The position numbers and the translations under genes were made by a program. The notes beneath the pieces were generated by a model that ran no database searches, was not told the origin of the DNA, and saw only the letters and a list, made by a program, of their open reading frames with translations. A stretch of 64,000 nucleotides of DNA from Dipetalonema caudispina (lineage: Eukaryota > Nematoda > Chromadorea > Rhabditida > Onchocercidae): contig JABVXV010000164.1 of the NCBI GenBank assembly GCA_013365325.1, positions 62,001 through 126,000 on the forward strand. Reading direction: 5' to 3'. Every line of letters begins with the position of its first letter. Position 1 is the first letter of the stretch. Positions 24,201 to 39,081 of the stretch are shown here, in pieces.

Positions 24201-27200
24201 GATCATTTGCAATACGCCAAAGTTGTCCACATTTTTCAAAACGAAAACTGCATTCAGCTTGACGTTTTGCTGCTTCTGCTATGTATATTCCACTGAAATA
24301 TTTTTCAGTGATTTAAATTTTTCGCTTAAAAATAAAATCAGAAAAAAATAAACGAATCTGTCATTAATGTTCACACAGAAAGTAATAGACAACGAATATA
24401 TGATCAAATAAATGAGCTCTGCATGAAACGAAAAATACCTTTCAGGAGCGATACGTTCAATGTTAACAGCTTCTTCTATCGGATATCCAATCGCATCATA
24501 ATGCCATTTCGTTAAACCGAATATTCCACACGATACGGAACCGCATTCAATTCCGCAACGCAGTTTCAAATCCACAATTGTTGCATCACAAAAACTTCTG
24601 GGATAATCAAGGCATTTATCAGTAATAAATGTCAGCAAAAAAAATACAATCATGCTACCAATAATAGAAGAAATTGAGAAATATTGAAATACATTACTCA
24701 AAAACTAACCTTATAAGCGCTCGCAAATCGCACGCAAAAGCGATTGCATTCTTCAGGTGATCATCCCGTGCTGCTGGTATACCCGAGATTACCAGAATAC
24801 CATCCGAATGCAAACGAATGCAACCACATTTCTGTAATGAACTTCAATATTTAATTCATTTCCTAACTTTTTTCACTTTTTTGTTCCCATTCATGTTATA
24901 CTTATTCGTTCACTTCAACTTCATCCATTTATTTGCCTCGTCCCTTTATTTTTTATTGTTTATTTCTTATAGAACTGTAATTAATGTAAACGATCAATTA
25001 TTATTTATTATGGTGTTAAAATCCACGTGATTTGCTTTACATTTTTCCTATTTGAGGAAATCCTATGCTTTCTGAAGTAAACTGTATCATTTGCAATGAT
25101 AATTTAAGAATAATTTGCAAATAAGCTAAACAATATTAACCCAAAACTTATAATTACCGGGATATATAATCATATCTAAAAAAAATTCAATTCTCGAGGT
25201 ATATTTCTAAGCAATTAAATTTGCATCTTTTTAATCTAAAAACTGTTTCGCATAAATGCGGTTAATTTGTGTGAAAATTTTGTTAAATAAATCATTTAAT
25301 TCATTTTACCCGTATCTCGTCTCTCATTTTTCCAGTTCCCTATTCCATCACTATCTTTTCTTTTCATTCTTTTACCAAAATGTCACCAATTGAATAATTT
25401 AGAGCAAAAAAGGATTTTTAATAGCAAATAGTAGCAGACCGAGATGAAAGAAGAAACCAAAGTTAAATCACTAACGCCTATGTGTTATGTGACACTGACA
25501 TTAACATAAATTCCTTTCAACACATTATCGAATTCTTTCACTTCTTCATTTATTTATTGATTTATTCGTTTATTTATTTCTTTACTACCAATTTATTTGT
25601 TATATTAATTCATTTTCATCTGCAAATTTTGACGTAAGAAGATTGTGAAATTTTAAAACCGCAAAAATTCAGCAAAATTAGAATAGAAAATTGAAATTTT
25701 TTTTCACGGAGAAATAAAAAAACTATTTGGGAATTTGAAAAATCAGTTTAATTTAACTTTTTGAATGATTTCAAATTTGTGAGCATGCTGAGGTATATTT
25801 AAGAGTTGCAAAAAAAATCAATTCCAAATTTTATTTTTCCAAAATGTCAAATGATAACCAACATGTTCTAATGATTCCGTTTACTACTAGCATGGTGATG
25901 ATAATAAGGCAAAGTGATAACTTTCCGTAGTGAAAATGAACGATAAATCAATTAAATAAGCTATCACATAAATGATTCATTTTTTTCTCATGCGAAGTAT
26001 CTTGGAAAAATCAAATTAAATTTAAATTTGACTTCTTAACTTTCGATTCTCTAGGCTTACTCTCTTTTGTAGTATGGGATGAATCGTTAAAATGCTGGCC
26101 CCTTGATAGCTTTCGTTTCTTTTTTTGTTTGCTTTCAAAAACAAAAGAAAAAATAACCTAAAATTCTTTTAGTCAATTGGAAAATCCCCCTAGTCACTTG
26201 CCGAAATCTTTCCGAATCTCTTCCTTCCTTCCTTCCGAAACAATAATTTTTATGCAACAGCTGTTAACACCCGTAAAATTTCACATTTTTTTCTCTTTAC
26301 TTTTACTGTCATTCCCTTACAACTATTATTGTCACTTTAAAAATGTATGAGACAAGATGTTCAACTATCAAATTTGCATAATATCCTGTTTTCGTTTTTT
26401 AATAATTCTCAAACTAAAAAAATAGAAAACAAAAACGAAATGATACAAAATAGCAATCAATCATATTATTAGTTTTTTTTCTTTTAACTTTTTTCTCCTC
26501 TTCTCTCTCTTTTGATCTATTTCTTTTCTTTTTTTGTAAAATCAATACACACGAAAAGGATATCAGTTTACGAAGTTACTTTTTGCACTTCTTTTTGAAA
26601 GTTTAAAATATCCTCAGAGCTCCTAGCAGCAAAAAAAAGGAAAAGAAAAAGAAAAAGAGAACGAAACGAGCCCTTCTCAATAAAAAGTAATATCGCAAAA
26701 AAGCCTTGCAAAATTTTAGTAACCAATTTTCATTGTTTTCTTTCCCTCAAAATCAATAAATATTTCGACAGATCTAATTTAGTATTGGAAAAGTTTTCTG
26801 AAATACTTGAAAATTCTTTAAATACATAATTTAATTTGTTTATGGAAATCCATGATTATCAGTAATTAACAATTTTCTTGGATAAGAATTTTCCATCGAA
26901 AATAATTTCCTGTTTGTATTAATATTTGTGCTTTAATTTTTTTGTCTCTAATTAAAGTCACATTATTGAATTTAACATTAGTGTACGGAAAATCAATAGT
27001 AATGACTAATTAATTTGTTTAAATGTCAGTGAAAAAAATTTAGAAATGACGCTTACTTTGATAATTTGATCAATTCGAGCGTTAAATTCATTCAATAGTT
27101 GTGCTGAATCTTGCGCACTACAACATGACAAAATATCTTCCAAACCAACCAACCGACAATATACAACACTGTAATTTATTAACTCACTTCTTTTTCTGAT

Positions 27201-30200
27201 ACTGTAACATATTCATCAAATATGCCAGTTTCTTTAATTTTCTCCTATCTTTTGCTGGAGGTTACACATGAACTATTATTTACTGAATCATTTGAAATTA
27301 ATGCCAAATTGTCTGCACTTGATAAAAAAAACAATATACCTTGAAAATTTCTAAAAAGAAAAAACCAAGATTACACAAAATTTTGGCTTATTTCAAGAAG
27401 AATCATCGGTAATATAGTTATGGTATCAGTAATAACAGAAAGCGAAGTTTCAATTGAAATGAAAAAGTACAAAAATTGTATTTCGAATTTTCGAAATGAA
27501 AGCTCAAAGATTGGTAAAAGATAGCAAAAAGAAATGTAAACCTAGTTTGATTATAATGTTCCGTGTATATTGTTGGCGGAGATTTAGCAAACTGTTGACG
27601 CGCTGTATGCACCAAGTGTGATGGTACTGCAGTTTGGAGCAAATCCATCTGCAATATAATATTGTAGAGGATTTAGAAACTTATAATTTGCACTCTGTTT
27701 CACTCCTCCATCCATCTATTCATTTTACTAGTTATATGTATTTTACAGTATTCATGTCAATTAGAAATGCATATGATAAATCCATTTAAACATGTTCTCA
27801 TGATCCTGTTAATATTTACATATACCATTATTTATTTTATAGCAATATTGTGTAACGATATTGCTGCAACAATAAACATTCGCTACTTATGTCGTAATAA
27901 CAATAAGTCATTGAGTATATTGACATCTGATTGATTATGTATTCTCTGGGGAAAACCGGGAAAGACGAAGTGGAAATTTGGACAACTGAAAAGGAGATTG
28001 CGAGTATTCCATTCGATCAAATTTAGGCAATCTTATCAAAATGATGCATCTAATCAAATGGATTATTTATTACAGCATGATTCAGAGAGAAGCTTGAAGC
28101 CTATAAAGTGGAAGAGATAAGCATTCGGGTTTCAGAGTAATTGATCTTTCACGATATTTATTATAAACCAATTCGAACTTAACCGTTTATCAGTCAGTTA
28201 GTTTTCCTAATTTTCAATTTATTTCATCCTGAATTTTGCTTTTTCTTATTCCTATTATAGTAGAATATGAAGCGATGAATAAATGATAATGCTCGCAGAA
28301 GAATGAATCATTTCATTGTAACCTTTTTGAATAGTTTTTGGAAAGTCGGAGATTAAATGAACTGAAAATAATACAATACCAACTACTTTTTCCCATTTCC
28401 TTTTAAATGACATATGTTTGTCATAAAAGATGTGAATTAATTCAATCAGTAGGAAGAAATCAAAATCAAAAATTTTTTGAAGTCTTAAATCTCTGTTACG
28501 GCTCAAATTCTTTTGGAATCTTACTGAAATTTCTGACAAAAAACTGCTACTTCCTTGCACAGCTACAACAAATCTCCAGCACTTTTTTCTAACTCAAGTC
28601 CCATGAATTTTTTAATTTTCGAAATTTTCTGTGAATATGCTTACTTCAGGTTTTTTTCAACGATTTAGGAAAGAAAGCAAAGTTACAGTTTTTCAAAAAC
28701 GCTAAGGGACGAAGCAATGGTGCACTTCTTTTAGCGAAAAATGAGAGTACGAGATAATTATAAATTCGACATATATACATATCGAACCTATAATTTTACA
28801 TAAATATATCTATTAAAAGAAATTTATTTTCCTCGGCAGAAAAAAATAAAAACTTTGGACACTACCTGAATTATAAAAATAAACGAAAAAATTAATTTTT
28901 CAAGTATCTGCCTAAACTTTTTAAAATGTTCCTAATTATTTTTCACAATTTCCTAGACAAAATCTATAAAAGATTATTTAATTTAAGAAATTTCTTCCAA
29001 TATAAATTTCAATTAGGGAATCGTCAGATAAAATATATCATGAAAGAATGAAATAGAAAAAAAGAAAAAGAAAAATGAAATAAAAACTTAATGAAGCGAT
29101 TGAATACTTTATTGTGCACAAAAATGATTTATGAGGACAAAAAACAAAAAAAAAAAAAAAAAAAAAAAAAGAAAGAAAAAGACAAAGAAAATAAATGTAA
29201 AACTTACAAGCCTAGCATTTTCTTGAACAGCGCGTTCTTCAGCTGCAAATGCATTTCTAGCACGCAGAAAAGCAGCACGACAAATTTGTTCCCGTGTTGA
29301 ATATGAATAAAACCCGATGAAATGTACCCAACCATGGAAAATTGCAACTGCCAAAAACTGAAATTATACTTTTATAATATTTTATGTTAACATTCAAAGA
29401 TAACTTTTAAATAATTAAAAAAAAAAAAAAAAATGATAAGAAACAATAATATCTTCCATTTTCAAATACTATCATATTATTCTGCTAAAAACAATCTATA
29501 GTTAGCATATGACGCTATGCAATAGGATGTCTCATCCATTAAAAAATATTCTCACATTGTATGTACAAGTTAGCTCCCTTATTTTTTGCCTTAATTATGC
29601 TTTAATTGATAATTATCACCCCCCTAAATGATCCCATATATCAATTAACGAAACAAGGAAAGGATGATTATTTTGAACACATTAGTAAGAAATTCTTACT
29701 TCGGTATTTCCTTTTATTTAATTTATCTTAATTCGTTTATAAATTAACAATCACTAACTATGGCCTACCCTTTTTTTTACTAGCAACAGTCAAAAAATTA
29801 CGCTAAGAGTGTATTTTGTCATGAAAAGTAATCATCTCTCTTATTAGTTTCAAATTTAAATTTTTAATTATACCCATTTAATTTCAATTAAATATTTGAT
29901 TTTTTTTTTTTCATTTTTATTTGTTCTTCACTTATTTGGTCAAAGCATATGTTACTTCTTAGCCCATTAATCATTTTAATATGTAAATTGTCAACCGCTA
30001 CGGTCATTTTATCTGTGCCATATATTTTTCCACATTTCACATTATCTTCGTTAATCTATGCATGACTGAATATGATTATGCAAAGTGATAAATTCAAAAT
30101 ATTCCAATTTCGCTAAGAACCAAATAAGCTATTATTGGCAAAGATGGTAACTGTAATATCACAAGTGATAGCTATCCATCAGATAGCTCAGAATTGCAAA

Positions 30201-33200
30201 ATAGGCAATATTTATCATCTTTTTGTGCTTTCTCAATTTTTATCAATCGTTGTATTATGCAACATTCATAAAAACACCAAATAAAATCCCATCAAATATT
30301 TTACATTCGTTTCATTATTTATCATATCATTTATTATTTTATCAATGATTTTACACCAAAGAAATTTTGAATACATATGCAACAAAATAAAAATACAAAA
30401 AAAAAAAAAAAAAAGAAATTTTTCATCTCACTAATATTCTTTATTCTGCTTGTTCAATGCCAGAATTTTCACAGGCAAAAATTCAGTAAAAAATTTGCTT
30501 TTGAAAAAATAAATTTAACTCGATTTCATAAAATGAATTCTTAAAAATAAATTTCTTTTCATGCTGCCACAAATTGCATCAGTTTATTGGAGGAGGGAAA
30601 AAAAAGACGGAGAGGAAATTATCGCTAGAAACAAGATTTTGAAATAAAATTAGATACAAAATAAAAATAGAAACCCTTTCAAAGATTTTCAGCATTCGAA
30701 ACAAAGAAAAAAAATATTTCTTCCCCTGAAATCATAAATTTTAATGTTGTTTCTCAAACGTTTGTACAATAATGCTGATTAGTTAATTCGATAAAAATAA
30801 ATAAATCATTTTGAAAAGCCATAAATACCTTATAAATTTTCACTTCAAATAATACATTCCATTCGATATATCATTAAAAAAGAAGTAATAAAAGTTTCAA
30901 TGATCATATGAAACCGGTAGCGGTGAATAGACAAACTAATTTGGTCTTATCACATTAGAATTTTTTCAAATAAATTTTTTTCTAAAAAAAAAAATGCATC
31001 ATAACATATAAATTGATCCATCATCGTATCATACTTTTAAATACTTAATTTTTCATTTGTCAATTTAATTGAATTTATTCGAACTAAATCTAATATCAAT
31101 GAATATTAAATAAGAAACGATATAAAATGTATATAAAAACAGGAATGAATTGTGTAAAGATTATTGATGTTAATCATTTTTATAAATGAAAAATTGTTGA
31201 AACACTGAATCAATCATTGCCAATTTACTCATCTTAACAGATTATCAAGAGCTGATCTTGACAGTTCGTAAGTCAAGGATATTACCAAGAATATTATCAT
31301 TAACATCATTGCTATCATATTCATACATTCATCTTCTTCTATTTGTCATTACAAGTTTTTCTGATAACTCGAAATTCATTAATCATTTGTTGAGAGTAAG
31401 TATTTTCAAGGATTCCATCACCGCAGTATTTTCTATAATCTAGAGAAATCAATCTACCAACATTGATCATCTACTATTATAAAAATTGAAATTCAAAATT
31501 TTGAATGTCTAACATATATTATTTGTTAGTGAAGTCATAAAATTAGTTAAAAATTGCAAAATTTTGGATCAAATAATATTTGAATTTTTCAAATTCCAAT
31601 TTAATATTCCCCCGGAAATCTTTATTATTCATTATAAAAAATTTTTCCAAATATCAATGAAACAATTTGCTAAAAAGATATAAGTTAAAAATGCTTCAAT
31701 TATTGATAAAGAGTTGCATTGAAATACATTTCATGAATATATAATTTGAATAACTTTATGATCGTCTTTTGCTAACTGTTAGAATTATTTTCAAATTAAC
31801 ATCTTTTGATTTATACTATCTGTCCTTCAAAATTTCAAATTCTTTCTGATGCCTTTCTTTCTTTCTTTCTTTCTTTCAATCTTAATCAAAGAAAGGAAAA
31901 AAAATTCCATTAGAATAATACCATTTTAAAACTTTTTCTTTGATTTCCCCTCCTTTAAACATATTATTACACTTTTATCGGTTTCATTCATTCATATATA
32001 CATTAAAATGAATTCAAACAAAAAATGTAAATGAGAATTTAAAATACAAAATTCAATCCATTCTCTGTGTAAATCTTATTATTTGAGGGATATATACGGC
32101 AAATTCTTTCAACTTCCATTTCCGTCTCAAATTTCTTTCCCTTTCTTTTTTTCTTATTCCATTATATTCTTTTTGATGTCGACATTTCCGGGCAATAATT
32201 ATACGGAAACGGAAAAAATTCCCGTTTCTTTTATATGTATATTTTTTGTTAACGTTCCAAGAGTTCAAATAATGTGTGGAAATTCGTAATAAAGCAAATG
32301 GAATATTTACGAATGATGAAGTTAGCATAAGGTAAACGGAATAATGCGCGGTACAGCGGGGGAAGAGAATGGATTAATATGTAGGGTAAAAAATGGATTG
32401 AGAGCAGGGGGAGATGGAGAAAAAATATGGAAAGTAGAAAGAATTCAATCAATAGTAAGTTTATCATTTTATCCGTACAAATTTTCAATTTTTATTTTTT
32501 ACTTTTTCAAGAAAAAATTCCATTTCATTTATCTTTTATTTAATTCTGTTGCATGCAAGTTGTGCCATTTTCTACACTGTCCAATATTATTTTAGAAAAT
32601 GAAGACACAATTTTCTCCTTTTTTATTTATTTTCAGTAATTTGTATCTTATTCTTTCTCCTGAAAATTCCAAAAAAAAAAAAAAAAAGAAAAGAGAAACA
32701 GAAGAAAATTTTCCTATAATTTAAATGAAAAATTTACATCTCACAATGCATTAGAATATAAAAATGAATTAAATAAAAAACCAGTAAAATACAAAAACAA
32801 ATATTGAAAATAGCAAATATAAGAGAAGATAATATGAAATGAATTTTAGCATCGATTTATTGAATTGTTTCACTTATTCAGTTTAATTTTGAAAAATCTA
32901 TTAGTGATTGTTTGATAAAAATGCGTAAACTAATTCTGATTTGATAATCGGAAAGTTTTTTTTTTTTATATGCGTCATCGTAAAATGAATTAACAGATGG
33001 CTAATTTTTATTATAACACTGACATTTTATCAATGTCATAATTTCATGTTACATTTCCTTGGAGAAAGAAGCATTACAAAATAGCTTGCATAAAATAAAT
33101 GTTAAAAAGTTGCAATTGTTCTTGAAAAACTAAATTAGTAAAAGATAAACATCAAATACTCAGACAATGATGAATGATAATTTTTTTTTTTTTTTTCGCT

Positions 33201-36200
33201 CAATTAACAATTAATGTAATTAATTTATAATGTAGGAAAAAAAAAAAAAACGACGAACACTAAGTAAAGAAAGGAAGAGGTAAAAGTTAAAAATTAATGA
33301 TGCTGATGTATTTTTTTGAATTAAAATTTTTAATTTAATATCATCTTAATAAAAAATATTCATTCTGATGAATGTTTGAAGTGATAAAATGAATTAAATG
33401 GAAAAATAAAATGAACAATTTTGTTAATTACAATTTCAGCAAAATATGATGAAAAATGATTCCATTTCTACTTTGTCCTGCAAATCACCGATTTTTGAAC
33501 AGAACTGTTACTTTTAAAGTTACACAAAAGACATTACACACACAAAAAAAAAAAAAAGAAAAAAGAAAAAAGAAAAAAGAAAGATGGATGAATTCTTATA
33601 TAGTAGGAAATAAGCAAAAGTATAAATTAATTTTTCACAAACTAGTAGTTTAAAAATTTTAAAGAAATTTTAGCATCTGTTAAACCTTGAATACATTACA
33701 TTTCACAAATTATCTTTTAAATTTCCGCTTTCTCATTCTTCACTCACCTCCCCCCCCCGCTATTAATATTACCAGTTATTGGGTGAAAATTTTTCATATA
33801 ATACCGAAGCCTTTACAACAACTATTAAATGATATTTCATGTCAACAACTTTCGGATTCTAAAAAGTGATTGAACAGGCGATAAATTGTTGGCGAAATGA
33901 AATGTCCATCTATTATTACAGTATGTGAAATCATTAAATTGATATTTAACTGATTTTATTTCTAAAAAATTTCGATAAAGCATTTTTTTTTTTTTTTGGG
34001 AAAAAAGCATTTCAATTGACGAGCAGTATACAGTATAATAAAATTAGAATGATGATAAAAAAAAAAAGTGGATAGAGAATGCCAGTGAACAAAGTGAATT
34101 TTAAAATTTAAAAACAAAATTTTCGCTAACATATTTTGATTTTCAAAAAAAAAAAAAAAAAACTTTCATTTGGTAATTTGCCTGGGCAAAAACTACAGTA
34201 TAAAAATTTTGGAAGTAAAAAGCTCTGAGATATAATCTTTAAATTTATGATACTAAATATTTGATTCAGTGAAATAAATTATGCTAATAAGTATTTTCAC
34301 ATCATATAATTACATTTCGTAGTTTGATTTAAGATTAAAAATTTGCTTTGTATATTTGATACATAAAAAAAAAAAAAAAAAAAAAAACTTGGTATATTAG
34401 GTAAAAAAGCTGAAATTTAGATTTTTTTTCATTTTATTTTTAGTTATCAGAAAAGAGATCCCTGAACTATCCAAATTATTCGTTCAGAAAAACGCAAAAA
34501 ATGCATTGCACTACAAATTCCATTGGTAATGTACAAAGTGCAGTAACGGTGGTATTTGTTGAATTACATATTTTAAAAATAAACAAAAAAAAACACGACA
34601 TGAGAAAGAAAAAAATTTAAAATTGAAAATAAAAGAAAAAAAAAGCTATCAGCATGCCCTTGAAATACACATTATTTTGTATTTTTTTCGATTTTAAAGT
34701 AATTAGTTTACTTCAAAAATTTTCAAAAATTAAATAAAAAAGTTTGAAACTGAGATAGAAAAAAATTCATTAGAACCCAATATTTGGGACATTTTTTCTT
34801 TGTCAATTCTTTTTTTTTTACTACTATCTAAAAAAAGGAAATATTTAAGCTTTGAAATAGATTGATATACAAGACTGTAGGATTATTGAGAATATTTGTA
34901 AAGAAAAATTTAGAAATTTTTCGGAAAAATATTCGAGACATAACATAATTCTAATTGAAATTAAAATGTATATTATTATATGAAATCAATTTATGTCATG
35001 AAATAATACGATGGAGATTCCGAACGAAAAAAGTTTGTTTTTTCTTTTTTTTTTTATTTGAATAATCTTTATTACACTTGGTAAGTTCATCCTATGTCCA
35101 GTGTATAATAAGTTCGAGAATAAAATCTTCCAGTTTTAATCTATAATTTTTAAAAATTCTTAATTTTCAGATTAATAAACACAGTGCTGTAAAAAATTAA
35201 AGATTTTTTGAACAAAAAATTTTAGTTTAGTCCTTTTTGAGAATAATGCTTAATTTCAAATTTTATCTTTAATTCCAAATTTATTCGCCTGTACATCACA
35301 TTTATTTTACATCCTCCAAATATATCCATGGATATATAATCTTTAATTCTATTAACTAACCTTACTTTAATGCATTATAAACATTTATGTTGTAATTTCT
35401 TACGAAATTTTTTAAACTTTGTCCTAAATATACTTATTGTTTATTTCAAAAATCATTTCATTTAAAGAATATTACAAAGAATTTAAAGAGCAGAATAATT
35501 TTTCTTAAATTATTTCATATTTAATCGATAAATTTGTTTTTTTTTTTTTTTTTTGAATGCAAAATTGCAATAATTTTCGCTTGAAAAGTATGGGAAACAT
35601 CAGAGGAAATATATGGGAAAGATAAGTACTGTTTAATATTCCGATAAAAGCGAGCAATCGATGAATAAATTGATAAAAAGTATTTTGAGTTTACAGTAAC
35701 ATAATTTAAATATCATTTCAAAAAAAAAAAAAAAGGGAATTTTCCACTTAACCCATTTCTTCTTAAAATTAATTCCATTAAAATGTTTCATAAAAATGGC
35801 AAAATCATAAAAAATTAAAAATCACTGAAAATTTTTGGTGGACAACGAATATGACGCATAAAAAGTATATTATTAATTATTGACATGTAATTATCCATTA
35901 ATTTTTTTTTAATAAATGAATTAAATTAAGCTATAGAAATGGAAATATGTAACGGAAAATGTAATCTAATAAGCAAACAGTTATAATTTAGAATAAATAG
36001 GAATTTATATATATATATATATATATAAGAAATGAAATAAAGGGAGGGGAAAGGGAAAAAAGTAGTAGAAGAAAATAAGTAAAGATAAGAAAAGATTAAA
36101 TGGAATGATACAGATGAATCAGCAGGTGATAAATAAAATTACAGTGAAAAATTGAAAAATTACAGGGGAAAACTAAAAAATAACATTTAAATTTAAAAGC

Positions 36201-38937
36201 CAATAGGAAAGAACAACAAATTTAATTACTTGAATGATATTAAATGCTTTTTCAAGGTTTTTTTCTTTTTTAAATTCCAAATTTTCATCGATATCTGTGC
36301 ATGCCCTCAATTTTTTTCCCCAAATTTCGGCAAGTTATATAAATTTGAAATTTATAGATAAGAAGAGAAGAGAAATGAAAACAGGAAAAAATGCCAATAA
36401 GCGATGAAATTCTTCAAAATGATCTTTTAAAAAAAAGTAAATATGAGAAGTAAAAGCATTAGTTCAGCAATATTAGCAATAATAGCGAACAATGATAATT
36501 GAAAAAGCATCTCTTCTTTTTCTTTTTTAAAGAATAGATGAGAGAAAAAAGGAGGAATTGAAATAAGAAATGATTTAATACCAAATTGGAATGACAAGTG
36601 CTGTAATATATTGCGATCGGGATGGAAACAGTTGCTGAAACTTCAATCATTTTTATCCTATTGTTTTAGATTTCTCATGCAGTAATAATTATTTATTCTG
36701 ATGATTAGGAAAACGATAGACGAAAAATGATAAGCAAAAAGAGTTGAAAATTTTGATAACTGTTGTTGTTGTTGTTGTTGCAATATTGATTTTATTGAAA
36801 TAAAAAATTAAAAATTAGAAATACCAAACAAATGGCTACTTTGCCACAAAAATATTATGTTTGATTTCTTTTTAAAGCTATCAAAATTTAAAAGTTCGAT
36901 GTAAAACTTCGAAATTTTTTTTATTAATTACAAATGATTTAGTAAGTAAAATTAGTAAAAATTGCATGAGAATGAATATACAATGAGATGTTAATGATAT
37001 GCTTCGAAAAATGCTAACATTTGAGTACTAATGCCCATTAGTAATTAAGCTAATTTCCCCTTCCCTCTTATCTTTTACAATCTTTTGGCTTATTGGAGAA
37101 TTTAGAAAAGAAACAAATTAAATAGAACTTCAGTATTTCTGTTATTATTCATGGGCAAGTTACAAATTATAACCGTAAATGAAAGAAAAAAGTTCAAAAA
37201 AATTCAAATTTTGATCCACTATTTTGAAAATATATTTCATGCTTGGAAAATCATATAAACAATTTAAATTGATAATGATAATAGCTTCGATAAGATAAGA
37301 GTATATCATTAAATATTGTGATATTCATTCAATTCGAAGTTAATTTGTTCTTCTTCTTCTTCTTCTTATAGGAAGTTTCATTAAACCTCAAGTAAAAAAA
37401 CTTATCATTTGGTTTATCGTAAAATTTCATCAATTATCAACCAATCTTCTTTTTTGAACTTAAAAATCATTAAATTATAAATGAATATTGTAATATTAGA
37501 TATTTTCATCCTTCATAATCCCTTAAAAGTTTCCTCCAATTTTTCTCTCTTTCTTCTCTTCTTTTTCAAGTTGATAAAAAATAAGAATTATTTTAAAAAA
37601 TTCGTCAAGATATTTTTTAATTTGGCCGAAAAATTCGTTAAAAAATTAGTATGAGAGGAAATTTTGATATTGCAGCAAATTTTAAACGAACTAAAAATAA
37701 TGGATTATTTCATAATTGAAATCGAAATTAAACAAAGAACAGATAAGTATAAAAAAGTAGCAAAATGTACTTTTATACTGCTAGCTTATAGATATTTTGT
37801 TTTCATTAAACACTAAAAGAAAAATAAATTTATTAAATGTGATCTAATTAGTTCGTTAATTAATTAACGATGGTTGTTGTGTGTTTGAATGTTATAAACA
37901 TATATACACAAATAATTTATTTTTACTAACAGCTAAAAAGAATATTTGAATAAATAAAATATTATAAGCATACATATACAAACTAAATTTTTCTCAATTA
38001 ATGTATAATTTGTTGTTACTAACAGCTAAAAAGAAGAAAAAAAGAACAATTATTGCAAGGAATTGAAAGTTTTTAACTTTCACCAAACGATAAATTTTTT
38101 TTTCATTTTTTGAATTAATCTTTGCTCACAAAAAAAAAAAAAAAAGAAAGAAGCAGTGAATTTTCAAAATTCTGAAAATAAACTTCCCCAACAATAACTT
38201 AGTCAACTGATAATAAAATATACAATTAAAGAAATTGCAATTCAACCATATTAAACTAATTTGATATTTATAGGATTTTGATGCAAAAAAAAAAATAATT
38301 GAATTGAATTGAAGCAGCAATACAACGATAAGACGAATAGATAATATAATGATAGTTTGTCTTTTTTTTTTTTTTTTTATCTTCACTCATTTATTTACTT
38401 ATTATATACCTATTTATTAACTTATTTACTTCAATAAATAAAGTTATTGATTGAAAATGAAAGAAAGTAAAAGGAAAGAAATATTACCTGACTTATGGTG
38501 AATGGTATTTGTGTAAGAAAAATAAGGGCAAGCAATTGTAGCACTGATAAAGCAGCGCAAATAATTGATGAGTAAATAATTTTCATTGGTATCAAAGCAT
38601 AAATTGTAAAAATAACTAATGAAATAGGTAAAAGAGCAGAATAACCATAAGGTAGTAAAGCTATTGTTGTTGTTGCAAGCAGTTGTACAGTACCATATAG
38701 GATACATCGAATAAGATTTGGTTTAATAAGTAGAAAAGTTTGTAAAAGAATGCATATGGTAGCACTAATTGCATTAATAATAAGCATAAAATCAAGCTGT
38801 AGTAAATGAATTAAAGCAATAAATAGATAATAAGCAGCCCAAATACATTGTAAATGTAATAGATGTGCACGAGAATGTACCAAAAGTGATTGCTGATAAA
38901 GTTGTTCCAAATGTTGATCACCAAATGTAACATCCAT
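15296..38937 (-). CDS. Membrane adenylyl-cyclase homologue, probably catalytically impaired
   Basis: Two six-helix membrane blocks and two cyclase domains, the class III transmembrane adenylyl-cyclase plan. Exons: 38937-38488, 29357-29208, 27648-27542, 27168-27057, 24831-24710, 24597-24439, 24292-24041, 23304-23167, 23088-23004, 22618-22523, 22186-21966, 19910-19793, 19409-19257, 18803-18732, 18612-18520, 18192-18087, 17794-17472, 17343-17128, 16753-16464, 16384-16271, 16103-15963 and 15449-15296, giving about 1,223 residues. M1 is in exons 1-2, C1 in 3-7, M2 in 8-12, C2 in 12-17. A Ser/Thr/acid-rich tail of about 370 residues follows. C1 keeps LTKWHYDAIG; C2 keeps QKPTYELIG. Key residues are altered: the C1 metal Asp of FADIEGF is Arg (SVVYCRLVGLED, about 241), while the second Asp (SDG, about 283) may remain. 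In C2 the Asp/Asn/Arg set reads Glu831, Leu838, Thr842. Uncertain points are the first-exon start, the exon 7/8 acceptor (23304 fits phase, 23264 has a better TTTCAG), and the exon 15/16 edges. The C. elegans paralogue is not determined; acy-3 is a guess. Confidence 0.9.
29358..38487 (-). other. 9.1-kb first intron of the adenylyl-cyclase homologue
   Basis: Between exon 1 (ends 38488, CAG|GTAATA) and exon 2 (starts 29357, TTTCAG). The phase is 0 on both sides and the TM sequence continues across, so the exons belong together. The intron is AT-rich with many A/T runs, a (TTCT)n at 31856-31876, a C-run at about 33749-33757, a (TA)n at 36009-36026, (TTG)n at 36761-36780 and (CTT)n at about 37350-37368. 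I see no nested gene on either strand. Confidence 0.75.
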
Positions 38938-39041
38938 TAGGGAAAAATAAAAATTTAAAGATTTGTAAATAACATTTGAAAATTTTCTCTTTTAATTTTA
39001 AGCGAAAAAAAAAAGAAAAAGATATTGATACTACTTGTAAC

Positions 39042-39042
39042 A

Positions 39043-39081
<39 letters not shown>

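Noticed and set aside
36459..36650. 63-codon minus-strand frame with hydrophobic stretches, considered as a cyclase exon
   Set aside because: Exon 1 joins directly to exon 2 in phase with continuous family similarity, and this frame has no matching splice sites or cyclase residues.
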